From assembly GCA_019096195.1 (NCBI GenBank), contig JAGTXK010000185.1, positions 1 through 64,000 of the forward strand: a DNA stretch of 64,000 nt. The letters are read 5' to 3'. Position 1 is the stretch's first letter; the number at the start of each line of letters is the position of its first letter. Shown in pieces: positions 43,946 through 56,451 of the stretch. A program made the position numbers and the translations under genes. Below the pieces are notes generated by a model that was not told the DNA's origin, did not search any database, and saw only the letters and a program-made list of their open reading frames with translations. This DNA comes from Boletus sp. NGJ. Its lineage: Eukaryota; Basidiomycota; Agaricomycetes; Boletales; Boletaceae.

Positions 43946-45316
43946 CTAGACTCCACTTCCACCCCGTGAAGTCCCCTTTGGACGGTATCTGACAATCCAA
44001 GGATGCCGGGAAACGTCCACCAAGGGAAGTCGTTCTTCCGGGTTATATTTCAGGAGCTACGAGGTAGGATCAGCATGTCGGGCCTGAACGCACGTAACTG
44101 AGGGGCAGATCTCACCTTGGAGATCAAGTCTCTTGCTTCGGGCGAAACGTGAGCGGGTATACGGAGATCAACCTTTGCTATCCGTCGATATGTGGCTGCA
44201 CCAGGATGAGCCCCGACTTGCATTGCATGACTGGGACAGATACTGACCGTTAACGCTGTTTCTGTCTTCAAAGGGTGGGTTTCCGACCATAAATTCATAG
44301 GTGAGCACTCCGAGTGCCCAGTAATCTACCTTCTCGTTATGTTCTTTCCCTTCCACCATCTCCGGGGGAAGGTAGTCTAATGTACCACAGAGTGTCATTC
44401 GCCGGCTGCTCGGCGCATGCACACTCCACCCGAAATCACCGATCTTGAGCTCGCCATTGATACCTAGCAGGAGGTTTTCCGGCTTAATATCTCTGTGGAT
44501 AACATGTTTCGAGTGCAGGTACCGCAGCGCATCCGCCATTTGGTCAATATATCTCGAACTGCGCTTCTCAGTGAAGCTCCCATGTTTGCTCAGTTGCTTG
44601 TAAAGTTCGCCTTTGCCTGCAAATTCGAGCATGAGGAAGATACGCTTCTCATCGTGGAAATAGCCATATAGACGCAGGACATTTGGATGCCGAAGGTTCT
44701 GCTGAATTTCTATTTCTCGACGGATTTGCTTCTCGACGCGAGACTGGACGATTTCGGATTTGTACAGGCATTTGAGAGCGAGGATGTAGTGCGGTTCGAC
44801 TTTGGTGCGGACCATGTATACGCGACCAAATTTGCCCTTTCCAAGAGGGCGGCCAATGTCAAACGAGTTCAAATTCCATTCGCGGGTGGGTTGTGTTCTG
44901 CTGGGATGTCACGATCGAGGATAGCAGTACAGCAGCGAGACATACCTCGAGATACTCGAATCGAGTGCCAAGTCTTCGGCAGCTTCCCCATATACCTTCT
45001 CGCCTCTTTTCTCGTTGTCTATCTCGAAGCCACCGTCATACTTCCCGATGTCGATGGTGGGCTGTTTGGTAACGGGTTTAGTCGGCGGTGGTGGCGTAGT
45101 GGTTCTGTTCTCTGCATTCGTCTGATTTCGGAGAGCAGATGGTTGGGCAGGCTTTGGGATAGGGTTGGGCGGAGCATATTTGGTGAGCAGTTTTGCAACG
45201 TTCGTTTGACTTGGCTGTTTCGAATGCGTTGGCCGAGTCGGTGGTGCATTGGCCTGCTTCTTGGAGGAAATCTCTAGCGCTGCAATTTGTTTCGTCACGG
45301 ATCCGATTGAGGCCAT
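43946..45316 (-). CDS. Aurora serine/threonine protein kinase
   Basis: Aurora kinases (Ipl1/Ark1 in yeasts) correct kinetochore-microtubule attachment as part of the chromosomal passenger complex. The N-terminal 125 residues ([20 protein letters not shown]...) are polar, proline-rich and probably disordered. After an intron (about 44,880-44,937) the kinase domain starts [20 protein letters not shown] (glycine loop) and includes [11 protein letters not shown] (lysine), [14 protein letters not shown] (catalytic loop), [20 protein letters not shown] (DFG with Aurora-type activation loop RRMTLCGT, threonine phosphosite), and [20 protein letters not shown]. After further introns [20 protein letters not shown] and [11 protein letters not shown] follow, then HPWIV, stop at 43,946. 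The end matches the family's 'RLPLxxVxxHPWI'. Only one Aurora is typical for fungi. Confidence 0.92.
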
Positions 45317-45695
45317 GTCTCTGATCTGAGCAGTTCAGACGTCTCGCTGCTGCGTGCAGTTGCGGTGAGGCTTAGAGCAAGACAAGCGAGGAACGAGTCC
45401 ACACGAAACACAAATTTAAACTCCAACACGCGTCGCGGTCACGTGAAACCAGTTCATCTCTGACCCCTATGTACAATTTACCAGGTACAAAAGGATAGAT
45501 AGATAGATAACCAGCGTTCCGGTCGAACGAACTGCATCATGTGCGTGGATAATGTTAAAAGTCGTAAGTAGGAAAACAAGGTCGGCGGGAGAACGGCACG
45601 ACTTACCCTTAGCTCGTTCCTGTGGAACGAACTATCATAATGTAAACTGAGGTATGTAGTATAATGTCGGAACTATACGGGCTCCGATACCAGGG
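45317..45695. promoter_or_regulatory. Upstream region of the Aurora gene, with GATA microsatellite
   Basis: Intergenic stretch between the Aurora start codon and the 3' end of the pectin esterase gene. It contains a short (GATA)n run at about 45,494-45,510. No other element is recognised. Confidence 0.4.
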
Positions 45696-47314
45696 CTAAT
45701 AACGAGCACCCAGAAGGTTTTGGTATTGGTATTCAGAGTCAATCCATTTCGGTTTGCCGCTGAACACATATTCAAGCGTATATATTTGCGCCTGTTCTGA
45801 ACCCAGGATGTGGTCTTGTTGAACCCGAGCAGACGTGTTGCCTCCCGGACCTATATTATACTTAGTGCGGGTGATCACACAGATTCGTAAAGTAACTACC
45901 GTATGAGCCAGACTCAGCGTAGTAGGTTGTGGCGGGTATTGTGTTGCTGTCGTGACACACATGCAGATTTAGTTCCAGCGGATGCATTGTGGAACCGAAA
46001 CGACTTACCCTACAGACCATGCAGTGAATCCAGCGTAATTAATGCTGTCGTCCATATAGTTGCGGAGGTAGACCGCACGCGCATCTGAGTTCCACGGGCG
46101 CCCTAAGCAAACGTTAGTCAACTACCCTCAAAATAGCGCTGTCAGTTACCGAGGAAGCAGCTTCCATCGGTCGCAATGGTTGCATCTATATCTGGTGACT
46201 GTGACAAGATATCTGACATCAGGTACACTATGACAATATTGCGAACTTACACGAATGATTTGTGAGTCGGCGATGTATACGCCATTTATTGTACCAGATG
46301 CCCCCATCCAGGCGGTAATGCCACCTCCACACCCACGGTTTGCAAGGATCACTGATTGGAACCAACTGTAAAAGAATTGATTGTCATACGAACTCTGGGA
46401 CCCAAACGACACAAAACCTACGAGAGTCCACACCCAAAGAGATCTAGCGATGATCATCAAAAGATAAGAAACAAAACAGAAGGAAAACCCCACAATCAGT
46501 TTGACCATATATGATGCCATCAACAACATACGTGCTGGCGTCAAAACCAGTATACCACGTATCCTGATAACTTGCGAAAGTGCACCCATAAAACGATGCG
46601 TTGGCCAATGTGATAGAAGTCACGAGTGCTTGAGCTATTGAGTAATTGGCCTGCACAGAAGTTCAAGTTAATGGCCGTAGAATTCTCTGTTTAAGCAAGG
46701 CAAACTAACAGCACGATTTTCGAAGTCGATGTTATAAGCTCTGAAATCCACGTTTCCAAAGGGGTAGTCAACGGCAGGGCCCACAGTCAGTGTTGCGGTC
46801 TCCTCATCTGTTGTGCCATTCCCGACATATTTGTTGTTCCAGACACGCACAATGTTGCGCTGGGACGCATTACCATTTCGGAGGGTGGCAGTGGCAGGGT
46901 CTAGCTGACCCTAAACAATGTGTCAGCCTCTACAGTGGTGTTGTACATTGTAAGTAGGCTCACCAATAGTGTAAGAGGCCCAGGACGTGACACGCTAAGC
47001 TTCTCGAAGTACTGTCCTCCGCCAATAAGAACGACAGCCTTGCCTAATCTCGGGCTATTACACGTCAGCGTGCCTCCGGGAGCTCAAGATAGCAGCGCTC
47101 ACAGGGAATCAATGGCCTCCTGGACACTGCTAAAATTCGCACTCGAGTCAGTCTGCGAAACATAGAGGGTTCCCTGAGGACACCCTGCGAGGGCTGATTC
47201 TCCAGCAGATTTCAGAAGCTGACATGCCGAGTAAGTCGGAGAAAGACTCAGAACAAGGGGAAAAAAGAAGGAAAGACAAAAGAATGTGAGCGAAAGGCGA
47301 TTCATGGGGAACAT
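45696..47314 (-). CDS. Secreted pectin methylesterase (CE8 family)
   Basis: Pectin methylesterases remove methyl groups from homogalacturonan in plant cell walls, which opens it to pectinases. The start MFPMNRLSLTFFCLSFFFPL is followed by VLSLSPTYSA, a clear signal peptide; a second Met at 47,305 is an alternative start. The mature chain shows the CE8 order: VSQTDSSANFSSVQEAIDSL, KAVVLIGGGQYFEKLSVSRP (GxYxE motif), a block rich in N-glycosylation sites (NGNASQ, NGTT), DYPFGNVDFRAYNIDFENRA, ASFYGCTFASYQDTWYTGFD (the 'QDT' catalytic aspartate region), RGCGGGITAWMGASG and SCFLGRPWNSDARAVYLRNY (GRPW substrate motif). It ends KWIDSEYQYQNLLGARY. Many introns of 45-70 bases split it. No break seen. 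It suggests a plant-associated or litter-decaying fungus. Confidence 0.88.
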
Positions 47315-48085
47315 GTGTTATGGGGATGAACGATACCTGCGAGGGCACAGCGTGTTATATTACTTGACGGAAAACGAGTGTCTCCGAGTCGCATCGATAG
47401 TTCGTGTCGCTTCCGGAGGAATCCGACGGGGTCCTCAATAATCGCTGCTGAGATGCGATCCATGTGTGAACTTGTTTTCTGTAGCCAATGAGTCGGGACC
47501 GATAAGCAGGTTCAGGTCTGGATCTAAGCGCTGAGCCCCAGCCATTGCTTCAAGTTTAGACGCCGAGTCACGGTCCGGATGCGCATCACGATAGGTAGGC
47601 AACACGCTGGATATTTGACAACCGGGATTATTGAGGTGCCTCCACCATCTGAACTGGTTTCTGAGTCCGGAAACAAATGACATACTGTAAGTTGTTACCC
47701 GCAACGTTAACAGCCATAGTAGAGTTTGGTCAACACGTCCAGCTGTAGCTTCGGTTGACAACAGGCAACTTATCTTGGTTTCCGGGCCCTACTGTATGGG
47801 TACCTTGGTTACAAGTACAGGTCGGTGCCGACCTTCGGATGAACTTGTACCATTCCATGGGTTTATCGGATTTAGCACGCAGGGCCAGCACCGTCACTGC
47901 GGATGTGCGCGATTGATACCTGGAAAATATTCGCGCAACGGATCATCCATTGAATCTACGTGCTCACTGTGTCCGTTGTGCATGTGCATTGTGCAAAGTG
48001 AATAGTGGAATGATGCAAAATACTAGTAAATGGTAGTACGACAAAAAAACAAGCTTATCCAATCATGTAATGCCATCTGGGTCTT
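47315..48085. other. No gene recognised
   Basis: Intergenic region upstream of the pectin esterase. A 108-codon minus-strand frame (47,435-47,761) has no domain or splice context, so I do not call it a gene. Confidence 0.45.
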
Positions 48086-49315
48086 CTAGCAACCATACCA
48101 TACCCTTGTGATACTCCATACCAGGAACCACAGCCCCACCCCGGCCTCAGATTTCACTGGTATCAGTTTCGTGTCAAGTTTCACACTGTCACGAGGGAAA
48201 ACTACCGCATCAAAACAGCCTACGGTATCCGAAGGATCGCCACCAGTGCTCGGAGTAGTCGACTGCCCGACCCACAGTTCGTTCCAAGAATCCAGATTAT
48301 GGCAAAACATTCTAAAGTCTCTATCAGAAATCTTCCCAGTGAGAACACCCTTGTCGGGCAACGCCATATGAGAACCAAATATGATGCTGCCGCTCTCAGT
48401 AGACAAAAGGGACTCCAAAGCGTGTGCGAGTTGATGCTGATCTTTCTCTGTAAAAAGCTTCAAAAAGAAGGGTTTTCAGCTGTTAGAACTCCAGTGTCGG
48501 ATGATGCGAGACTGACATGGAAGAATGAGGCGGCCCAAATGGCTGAAACCTTTCCACGAAGATCATTCAGTGTGCTGATGTTCGACAAGTTTACCTCCGT
48601 GGGAGGTTCCGCTCCACTCGTGAATGGGGACAGGAAAGCTGGGTCGAGGGCGTCTCCAGCCACGAATGTTGCTGGAAATGACTCAGGGCTGGAACGGAAG
48701 AGTACGTGTCCAAGATCCCAGAGTTCTGGCCATGATTCGAAAATCAAGTGTCAGAAGCTAGAAAACGAGAGGAAAGGTTTACTTTCACCTCGTCTCAAAT
48801 CCGATGCAACGATTTGTTTGGCAGGGAAGCCATCTATAGCAGCTTTCCGTGCGTCGTTGCCAACTAACAAGTCAACGTGCAGCGCCTTCATACATGCAGG
48901 TGGCACAAGGACATACAGCAACATCCTATATCAAGGAGCAAAGCTCCGTCGCGTTCTCGACCCAGTTTCAATACATCCTTGTAAGCGGGCACTTCGGATA
49001 TCTTGAGCCTTGAAGTACATGACACACCATTTTCAGTTCAGCACAACGAACATACTTTGTGAAGTTGAATGAGCGTATGCAAGGGTAAGGCGCCACCTGG
49101 AAAGAAAGCTCGACATCAAAAAAACATTCTATGGGAATAGTCTACCTGGATCATACAGCATACGCTTGCGCTTGGACATTTAGAATGTGTTCCTTGAGTT
49201 CATCGTCATCATCGATACCAGTGGCGAACTTGAAGAACGCTGAGGATTCTGTGCTTAATGCATACAGACTAGGGTCGAGGAGCGGTGTCCTCTTCGAATC
49301 GGGGGAATGATCCAT
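48086..49315 (-). CDS. SAM-dependent methyltransferase (Agaricomycete-type)
   Basis: The start (49,313-49,315) gives MDHSPDSKRTPLLDPSLYAL, then DDDELKEHILNVQAQAYAVY, which matches the N-terminus of a common mushroom methyltransferase type ('...HIxxVQxxAYxVYPYPCI'). After introns there are the SAM-binding region around LLVGNDARKAAIDGFPAKQI and then SFPATFVAGDALDPAFL (acidic loop), AIWAASFFHVSL, LAHALESLLSTESGSIIFGS and FRMFCHNLDSWNELW, which correspond to 'VIHAAAFFHLF' and 'MFCHSxxSWxxLW' of the family. It ends ITRVWYGC. The substrate is unknown; relatives sit both in secondary-metabolite clusters and alone. No biosynthetic neighbours are visible here. The exact exon borders between 48,750 and 49,150 are not settled. 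Confidence 0.75.
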
Positions 49316-49510
49316 GAGGTACTACAACGACGTTGCCCTTGTAAGAACGATTGCTTATATGTATAGGAATCTGATTCACTGGCAGTTGCACGGTTCAGCT
49401 GAGTGGAGGACTTTAGGGTTGGTTCGTTTACCATATCACATGCCGGACCGGCTAACTTACAATGTATCTTAGCACAACCTCTCCACCTGTTCGTTTCCCT
49501 TTTAGCGAAG

Positions 49511-51063
49511 ATGATAACCACAGCTCTCACCCAGCTCTTGCACATACGGATGTGCGTGCCTTCCGAAGCAATCAGGTTGATATATGTGTAATACTCACAA
49601 TCATTCACGTCCCTAGACCAGTCATCCAGGGTGGAATGCAGTGGTGCGGGCATCGCATATTGACATATGTGAGGAACATCCTAAGTTTACTCATAGGGTT
49701 GGAAAGCCTCCGCTCGTTGCCGCCATCTCCAACGCAGGCGGTCTCGGTGAGTTCGTCGAGCGTGGTGCAATACTGTATGGCCAATGGCATCATTTCTAGG
49801 AATTCTGACCGCTCTCACTCAGCCCAGTCCTGACGCCTTACGCACCGCTATCCGCGAGACAAGAGCAACCACCGACAAGCCGTTTGGCGTCAACCTCACC
49901 CTCCTTCCTACGATCAATCCACCAGACTACGAAGGTTACGCTCGTGCTGCTGTCGAGGAGGGTATCCGTATTTTTGAGACCGCTGGGAATAATCGTGAGT
50001 TTCGTCTCCCAAAAGGTTTATTGTATTTCTTTTAATGAGTTGTAGCGGGAAAACTCATTAGCTTTTTTAAATCACACGGGTGCATCGTGATCCACAAGTG
50101 TACGACCATTAGGCATGCAAAGGTCGGGTTCGAGTTGTTTCTTTCTCATGTTCTGACATCACGAATCCAATCCAATTTTAGTCTGCGGAACGGATGGGTG
50201 TCGATGTCCTCAGCATCGATGGCTTTGAATGTACGGCGAGTGTGGACCTCTATTTCGAGGCAGGTGCCTTATAATTATTCCAAGGCGCGGGTCATCCTGG
50301 AGAAGAGGACATTGGGGGCCTCGTGTTGGTAGGTGTTCACATTTTCTACAAATTGCTGTCACACTGGCTTCTTTACAGCTGGCTAGAGCAGCACAAGAGC
50401 TGAAGAAACCGTATCTCGCATCCGGGGGGTTTGCTGATGGCCGCGGTTTGGCAGCTGCCATAGCCCTTGGTGCTGTGGTAAGTTTTTGCCATAGCCCCTC
50501 AGCCAGGAAACATGCATTCAAACGTCTAAATTACTCGACTGTAATAGGGTGTAAATATGGGTGCGTGAATTCGCAAAACTCAACTATCTGAAAGCTCTTA
50601 ATCGCGCGTTCTGGCAGGTACACGCTTCATGTGTACGGTGGAGAGGTACATTTATGGTGGTTTCTCTGGCAATTCATTCCGCTGAAACATGATCAGTCCA
50701 ATCCATCAGATCATTAAGGAGAAGATTGTCGCATCCACCGAACAAGATACTATCCATATCTTCCGCACTCTGAACAATACAGCGCGAGTGTTTAAGAACT
50801 CATTGTCAAAGCAAGTTGTCGCACTTGAGCGGAGGCCAGGTGGTGCGCAATTCGCCGATTTACGCGATCTGGTGTCGGGTGCAAGAGGAAAGGTCGTATA
50901 TGATATTGGAGACCCGGAGTATGGGATTTGGACTGCTGGAATTGTTATGGGCCTTATCAAGGATATCCCTACATGCGAGGTTCTGCTGGACAGAATCGAG
51001 AGCGAGGCAGAGGAAATCATCGAAAGAATGAGAAAGCAAATTACTCCTAGGGCCAAGCTATAG
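49511..51063 (+). CDS. Nitronate monooxygenase (NPD/2-nitropropane dioxygenase family)
   Basis: These FMN enzymes oxidise alkyl nitronates such as propionate-3-nitronate to less toxic products. Exons join to MITTALTQLLHIR (49,511-49,551), PVIQGGMQW (from 49,617), VGKPPLVAAISNAGGLG and GILTALTQPSPDALRTAIRE, then TDKPFGVNLTLLPTINPPDY (TIM barrel, phosphate-side loop). Further on come [40 protein letters not shown] and GRGLAAAIALGA, the FMN-phosphate loop, then VGVNMGTRFMCTVE. The catalytic histidine region matches '[10 protein letters not shown]'. It ends ERMRKQITPRAKL. Introns are short, and one donor near 49,646 is GTGCGG. The gene is intact as far as can be judged and lies tail-to-tail, 74 bases from the CDC123 stop. 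Confidence 0.88.
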
Positions 51064-51137
51064 TAATAGAATACCCCTGCTGCGCCGTGTACTTACTTGT
51101 AACGAGCTTGTGAAGACGGTCAACGGATTTCATTTTG

Positions 51138-52548
51138 CTAGGTTTGATGTATGGCAGCTCTGTCGTCATCCTGCATAGCTCGCTTAACTTCATCTCTCCA
51201 AATCTCTGAAAATTCAGTTATGCTCTTGCCCTCACTGAGGCTCAGTGCCTCTATAGGCACCATGTTGTGCTGGTACATAGGCGCGTTGCGCGTCGCAGCC
51301 GGATGCATTGGCGAATCTACTACTCGGCACTCTGGGAGGTCAAGAGTAGTTGTGCTGCCGTTGAACGACTGATCATGCTCGCAGGCTGACCGGATGGACA
51401 GTGCATGGAGCTCTTCGTAGCTGAATAGGTGCGGATCCGTGCGCGGCGCATAGGGGTTGAAGTCGAGGACATGTCCCCGAGAAAGATCGCGAGTGAGTAG
51501 AAGATCAAAGACATCTGCCCGAAATAGCCATCAGTCGTTTAAAGTTCAAAATAGTCAGCCCTGCACCACTTGGTCGTTCAACAAAGGGTGCGTACAATCT
51601 GGTTGAGTACACGTCCAGTTGGGCCGAATGTTTTCTTCCCAGAAGCGGCGCACTGTCGATTTGATCTTGGTTTGTGTGACAGGATCGATCATATAATCGT
51701 AGAAATTCATGTCCCTTTGGGTGATCCCTAGATATGCTAGATGGGTGATGCAGCCCGTGACTCGGATTCCATTGCACAAACCGAGAAGCGTATCATTCCT
51801 CACGAAACATCGTATCTCTCGACTTCGGTCCACAGGATACCACTTCCTGAGTACAAGCTCCAGGTCGTACGATGGTTGGTCATCTTCATCGCATCCTTCG
51901 AAGACATGTTCGACGTTCAGGTCATGCGTGACAAAGTCAGACGACTTCAGTAGAAGGTAAACATCAGCGGGAGAGGTGCATTTGAGGGGAGAGGACATGG
52001 GTAGAACCCATGCTGCGTCCTGATCGTCCCGGTTATGCATACAAACAATGCAGGTAGGGTTCCTTCGTGCACACCTTTGGGGAGGAGAAATTTAATTTTG
52101 GGAAGACTGCTTGATATTTATCAATAGCAACCCGTATTCCAGCGTCCAGTTCTGGAAACGAGAAATGTTCAACCTCGGGTTCTGATCTATCAGAGCTTTC
52201 GCCTTCGTCCTCGTCCGAAAGTGTGCTGTCAGCTACACTGCGGATAGGTGTTTCAGCGATGCTAATAGAGTGCAAGAAACAGACCAACATGTCTTCAGAT
52301 CCTTCCGGAACGAGTACCCCATCTGACTCGAGATAACATTTGAATGACTGGTCCAGAGGTCTGATTATGGTCGATCTGATAGACATGGAAGAGAAGGAAG
52401 GAAACCAAGAAGAGAATTGGAACGCCAGAATATAACTCGAATTGAACCGGGGAAACACACCGGAGGACGCGTCCCCGAGATGGGCTGCTTGGCTAGTTGC
52501 GACCATCATGATGGTCCACGAGAATGATTCAATACTGTAAGGTGACAT
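51138..52548 (-). CDS. CDC123: CDC123/D123 family protein (eIF2 assembly factor)
   Basis: CDC123 is an ATP-grasp-type protein that assembles the translation initiation factor eIF2. The N-terminal part reads AFQFSSWFPSFSSMSIRSTI with IIRPL and LESDGVLVPEGSED, matching the family start 'FSxWYPxFxxxxIKSxIIxL...Y'. An acidic segment follows (STLSDEDEGESSDRSEPEVE), then FPKLNFSSPKVC (usual: 'FPKLNWSAPxDA'), DDQDAAWVLPMSSPLKCTSP (family: 'DAxWI...LKC'), LELVLRKWYPVDRSREIRCF, and FWEENIRPNW. After a short intron comes LSRGHVLDFNPYAPRTDPHL (metal/ATP-binding DFNP). Start at 52,548 (MSPYS) is uncertain because an intron probably follows within a few codons. Stop TAG at 51,138-51,140. Confidence 0.88.
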
Positions 52549-52662
52549 TGTCAGACAACATCATTCTCCACATCCGCAACACCAAGTCACGTGACCCCCG
52601 TTTTACACTCTGCCACTGCCATCGTCTTGCACGTTGAGCAGCTCACTAGCTCACTGCCGACA

Positions 52663-55600
52663 ATGGCGATACCGTCAGAGGTACCTTTGAACATTGATAC
52701 GAACACATTTACTACCTACTCCGACGCGCTTCAAGCAGCAGCGCTTACCACCACTCGTCTAGCAGCGACATCTCTCCCAGCCGACCTTTCTTTTCACCGT
52801 TCCATCGACCTCGCACTCGCCAGTGATGTTGATGCGTTCTCGAATCGCGTGCTTTCCTTGGCTAGTAAGCTCATTTTCATCGCAAGTGGAAAAACAAGCA
52901 GGATACGAGAAGAGGAGGATGTCGTGGATGAATTCATACGCAATATCGTAGACCCGATGGAGGGGATGTTGGAAAGTACGGACGGCGCACTGGATGTGTT
53001 CCTTGGCAAAAGAAAAGAGCCTGCCATCCATGTCCCCGCCGTTCCTCTCGATCCTCACCAGAACAAACCAAAGGCACGCACCTGCATTCAACTTTCTCAG
53101 ATCCACTAACATGGCCAGCAGAAACAACCGTTCCGAGGACGACTGGATCCTGCACTTTCTCATGCTTCTCATATACCAAAACCGCAGTTATCATTCAAGC
53201 ATACTCTTTCCAATGCCGACGAGTCCCCCTACATCCCCGCAACTCTCATACCACATAAATGGTGTGCCAAAGTGCCCCTCGGATACGTTTTTCACGACGA
53301 GAGACTGAATCAGGGTATCGAGGATGTCCATGAAGATGACGAGGAAGAGAGGAGAAAAAGCACGCTACACCCTTATTATTATGAATTGACTCATCCTTCC
53401 TACCCCGATCACGTATTCAACCCGCCACTGGAACCTTCATTTCCTCCATCCCTCGACACTCCCTCGTCGAGAGTTCCGACAACCTCTCACCCTCTGACAT
53501 TCGTCTCGACTGCCAAAGCCCTCCTCTCCATGGCGAACACCATCTCTTCAGTAACAGAACTTGCTGTCGATCTCGAACATCATTCATACAGGTCACACAG
53601 GGGATTCTTGGCCCTTATGCAAATATCGACTAGACAAGGAGACTTCGTGGTTGATATATTGGTACCAGAAGTTAGAGAGGGACTCAGACAAGCAAAGGGT
53701 AAGAGCGTTGGAAAGAGTGAGGAAGCACGCATGGCTAGCGAAGCGGGTGAAATCATTGCAAGGGTCTTCGCAGATCCTTCGGTTATCAAGGTACGCTTTT
53801 GATTCTGTTTACTCACAACGAATCTTTGTTTGACATTCTCCCTCTACCCCTAGGTCTTCCACGGTGCAGAGTCAGACATCGTGTGGCTCCAACAAGACTT
53901 CAACATTTTTGTTGTTGGCTTATTTGATACATTTCATGCGTCGAAACTGCTTGGTATGCGCTTGCAGTTGAATTTATCATGGCGGTATTTGACCCTCACC
54001 GGTGCTCTAGAGTTCCCCAAACATAGCCTTGCCTATCTATTGGAGACTTACTGCGATTTCGTACCCGACAAACGGTACCAGCTCGCAGATTGGAGAATTC
54101 GGTAAGGTTTCGCTTCGCTTTTTCGTTGGCTGATGGACTTTTAACGTCCATTGTTAACTCCGGTTTTTTTTTCATTCTCTACATGACAGACCACTCCCGA
54201 CTGAAATGCTAACCTATGCCCGCTCTGATACACATTTCCTCCTATATATTTATGACATGCTCCGCCTCTTGCTCGTCGAACGATCATCCGCTACCCCAGT
54301 TATACCTGGTGAAACTCGCCCCCTCACGAATACGAAACAAACTCATCACGGTCGCGCTCTCATCCATGGTGTTCTAACCCGCTCATCCCGTACTGCCCTT
54401 AGGCTGTATGAAATTGAGGTATACGATGCAGAGGGTGGTACGGGTTCTAATGGGTGGGATACACTTGCAAGGAAATGGAATAAGCTTGGATTAGTAGGTT
54501 CACCTTCGCAAATGGAGGTTCAGGGGTCACAAGCAGCGGTATACAAGGCGGTACATCGATGGAGAGAAAATATGGCTCGGGAGGAGGATGAGAGTACACG
54601 GTTTGTCTTTCCTGTCCCATTTCCCCCACTTTAACCGACAGAAGGTTTTTCTAGCTATGTACTCCCAACTCACCACCTCTTCCTTTCAGTGGAACGCATG
54701 CCTACCACCATTCCGGATCTACTTTCGCTGTTTGGTGGACCCGGAGGTGTCAACGGGGGTGTCCCTCCTGTATTGAAGCGTCGTACAGGGGAACTGGTGA
54801 CGGTTATTAAGGGAGCTATGGAGGCTACCAAGTCAATGTCTAGTCCACAAGGGTCAACAGAGGATAGATGTGAGGGTGCTAAAATGGTGGTTTCGGCAGC
54901 TGTCGAGGAGTCGGAAGCGATCAGCTTCACAGCGACTTCTTCATCAACTGCGAAACCAACTAATGAGTCACGGCTTTGGGCCCTTGCTCCTTCGTCAACA
55001 TCAGCTACAGCCCCCTCCATCTCCCGCTCGTCCTTGTTTGGCATTGGGATTTCCGGGGAACGTGCACAAGAGAAAGGGGTTGCACCGCCTTCATTGGTCA
55101 GTGGAGAAAAAATCTACTTCGCGGCAGGGAGTGTGTTGTTTGGAAGTGCGTTAGCCGAGGTAAGTTTTGTGGTTTACAACGTGTAGCCCTCGTTTCTGCT
55201 TCTCGACTCGTGATCGATGCCATCGTCCGAGTTTCTTTCCTCTTGCCACCGTGACAAGCCTCTTGCGCTTCATCTCCTGATGCTTTTGCGCCATTTTCCG
55301 CACGCGCTGTTGCACTTTGCGCGGATATGGCCCTTCCGTGATTGGTTCCCTTCACTTTGCGATGTCCTACACTCATACACGCATGCTTGCACAACTCATG
55401 TTTCTGTCCTGCTTAGACCACAACAGCTTCCTCGTCTAGCACAACCAAATCCACTTTTACACATGCACAAGTATCGGATGATTCCGCCGAACACTTCAGA
55501 ACCCTCATGGAAAAGATACACAAAACGTTGGTTATTGCACCAGTCGTGTCGATGCCATCCTTTGCACCCTCTGTTCAGGTACGTCATGTGTTTTCCATGT

Positions 55601-56451
55601 CATCGCAGACGTTCTCGTTTGGCGACTGGTCGACGAGATGTCACTCAGTTGACAAACCGTTCTTTCGCCTCGATGCAGACGCAGGCTTTGGAGACGTCTC
55701 TCCCGGGTGTTCCCGTGAATGTTGGGGTGGATCAAAGTAATTCTGCTGCACCTGGAACATCGGATCATATACTTCCCGGTCTTGAGGGTCAAGTTGAGAT
55801 TCCGTTTGTTCCTGCTCACAAACGCCAAACCTTTTCAAACCCCCAAAATTATGAAATCAAGGACGATACGATTGTCGTTGTTGGTCAGGCTGGCGCGAGG
55901 CAACGAAAACGAAAACGCGACAAGGTCAGAGGCATTTCTCCAACGCCGAAACTGAAATCTGGAACACGATTGGGTGGTGCTGAAACATCTGCTTCCACCT
56001 GCGATCATAATCGGGAAGAGGAGCAATTCGATTATTCGAGCGTCCCTAATTTGTTGGACAACGAGAGCAAGCGTGGAGATGTACAGGGTGTGCACGAAGA
56101 GAACGAGAGGAGGACAAAGAAGCAGAGACATGGGAAAGGTATGTTGACCTCTTCTCCCGATCGATTTTCGAGGGGTTTTTCTTTCTTCCGAATTCCATAC
56201 ACCATACTTCCTGCGTGGAATCGGCTTTGTCTTCAACCTGGTACGAGACAACATCTACTATCCAAGTATTTGTTCCTGGTGCTATGGAAGACAAAGTATC
56301 GGCGAATCTCTTGTCTTTCTACCCATTCTTCGTTTATGAGTGACTGAAATTTATTCCAGGATCTGGACTCATCGAGTACGGCAACTTTCGGGTGCCACCG
56401 CGGGACCAACGGGAAGTTAGGAGCGGTAATAAAACTCACACGTTTAGATGA
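52663..56451 (+). CDS. RRP6: RRP6-type 3'-5' exonuclease of the nuclear exosome
   Basis: RRP6 is the nuclear exosome's DEDD-Y exonuclease, active in rRNA and snoRNA trimming and RNA surveillance. The N-terminal PMC2NT region begins [20 protein letters not shown] and includes [15 protein letters not shown] and [20 protein letters not shown]. After a probable GC-AG intron (53,074-53,118) come [18 protein letters not shown] and [17 protein letters not shown]. The exonuclease domain shows [20 protein letters not shown] (first D and E), [16 protein letters not shown] (second D) and [20 protein letters not shown] (Y and last D). The HRDC region is around 54,430-54,800. A long basic tail follows ([27 protein letters not shown]) and it ends [20 protein letters not shown] then TFR, the family's 'RSGNKSxTF' tail. 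Stop at 56,449. About 1,100 residues, somewhat long. Confidence 0.9.
53074..53118 (+). other. Probable GC-AG intron in RRP6
   Basis: The frame before it ends HQNKPK and the frame after it starts [15 protein letters not shown], both in phase 0. The only fitting donor is AAAG|GCACGC, with acceptor GGCCAG. GC-AG introns are a known minor class. Confidence 0.6.

Noticed and set aside
45696-52548. Secondary-metabolite gene cluster (esterase, methyltransferase, monooxygenase)
   Set aside because: The genes are of unrelated pathways, interleaved with housekeeping genes, and no backbone enzyme is present.
54670-55044. Antisense frame over the RRP6 3' half
   Set aside because: Shadow of RRP6 coding sequence.
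55217-56347. Separate 376-codon gene
   Set aside because: Its downstream part is the basic tail of RRP6 in frame after an intron; its upstream part crosses RRP6 introns.
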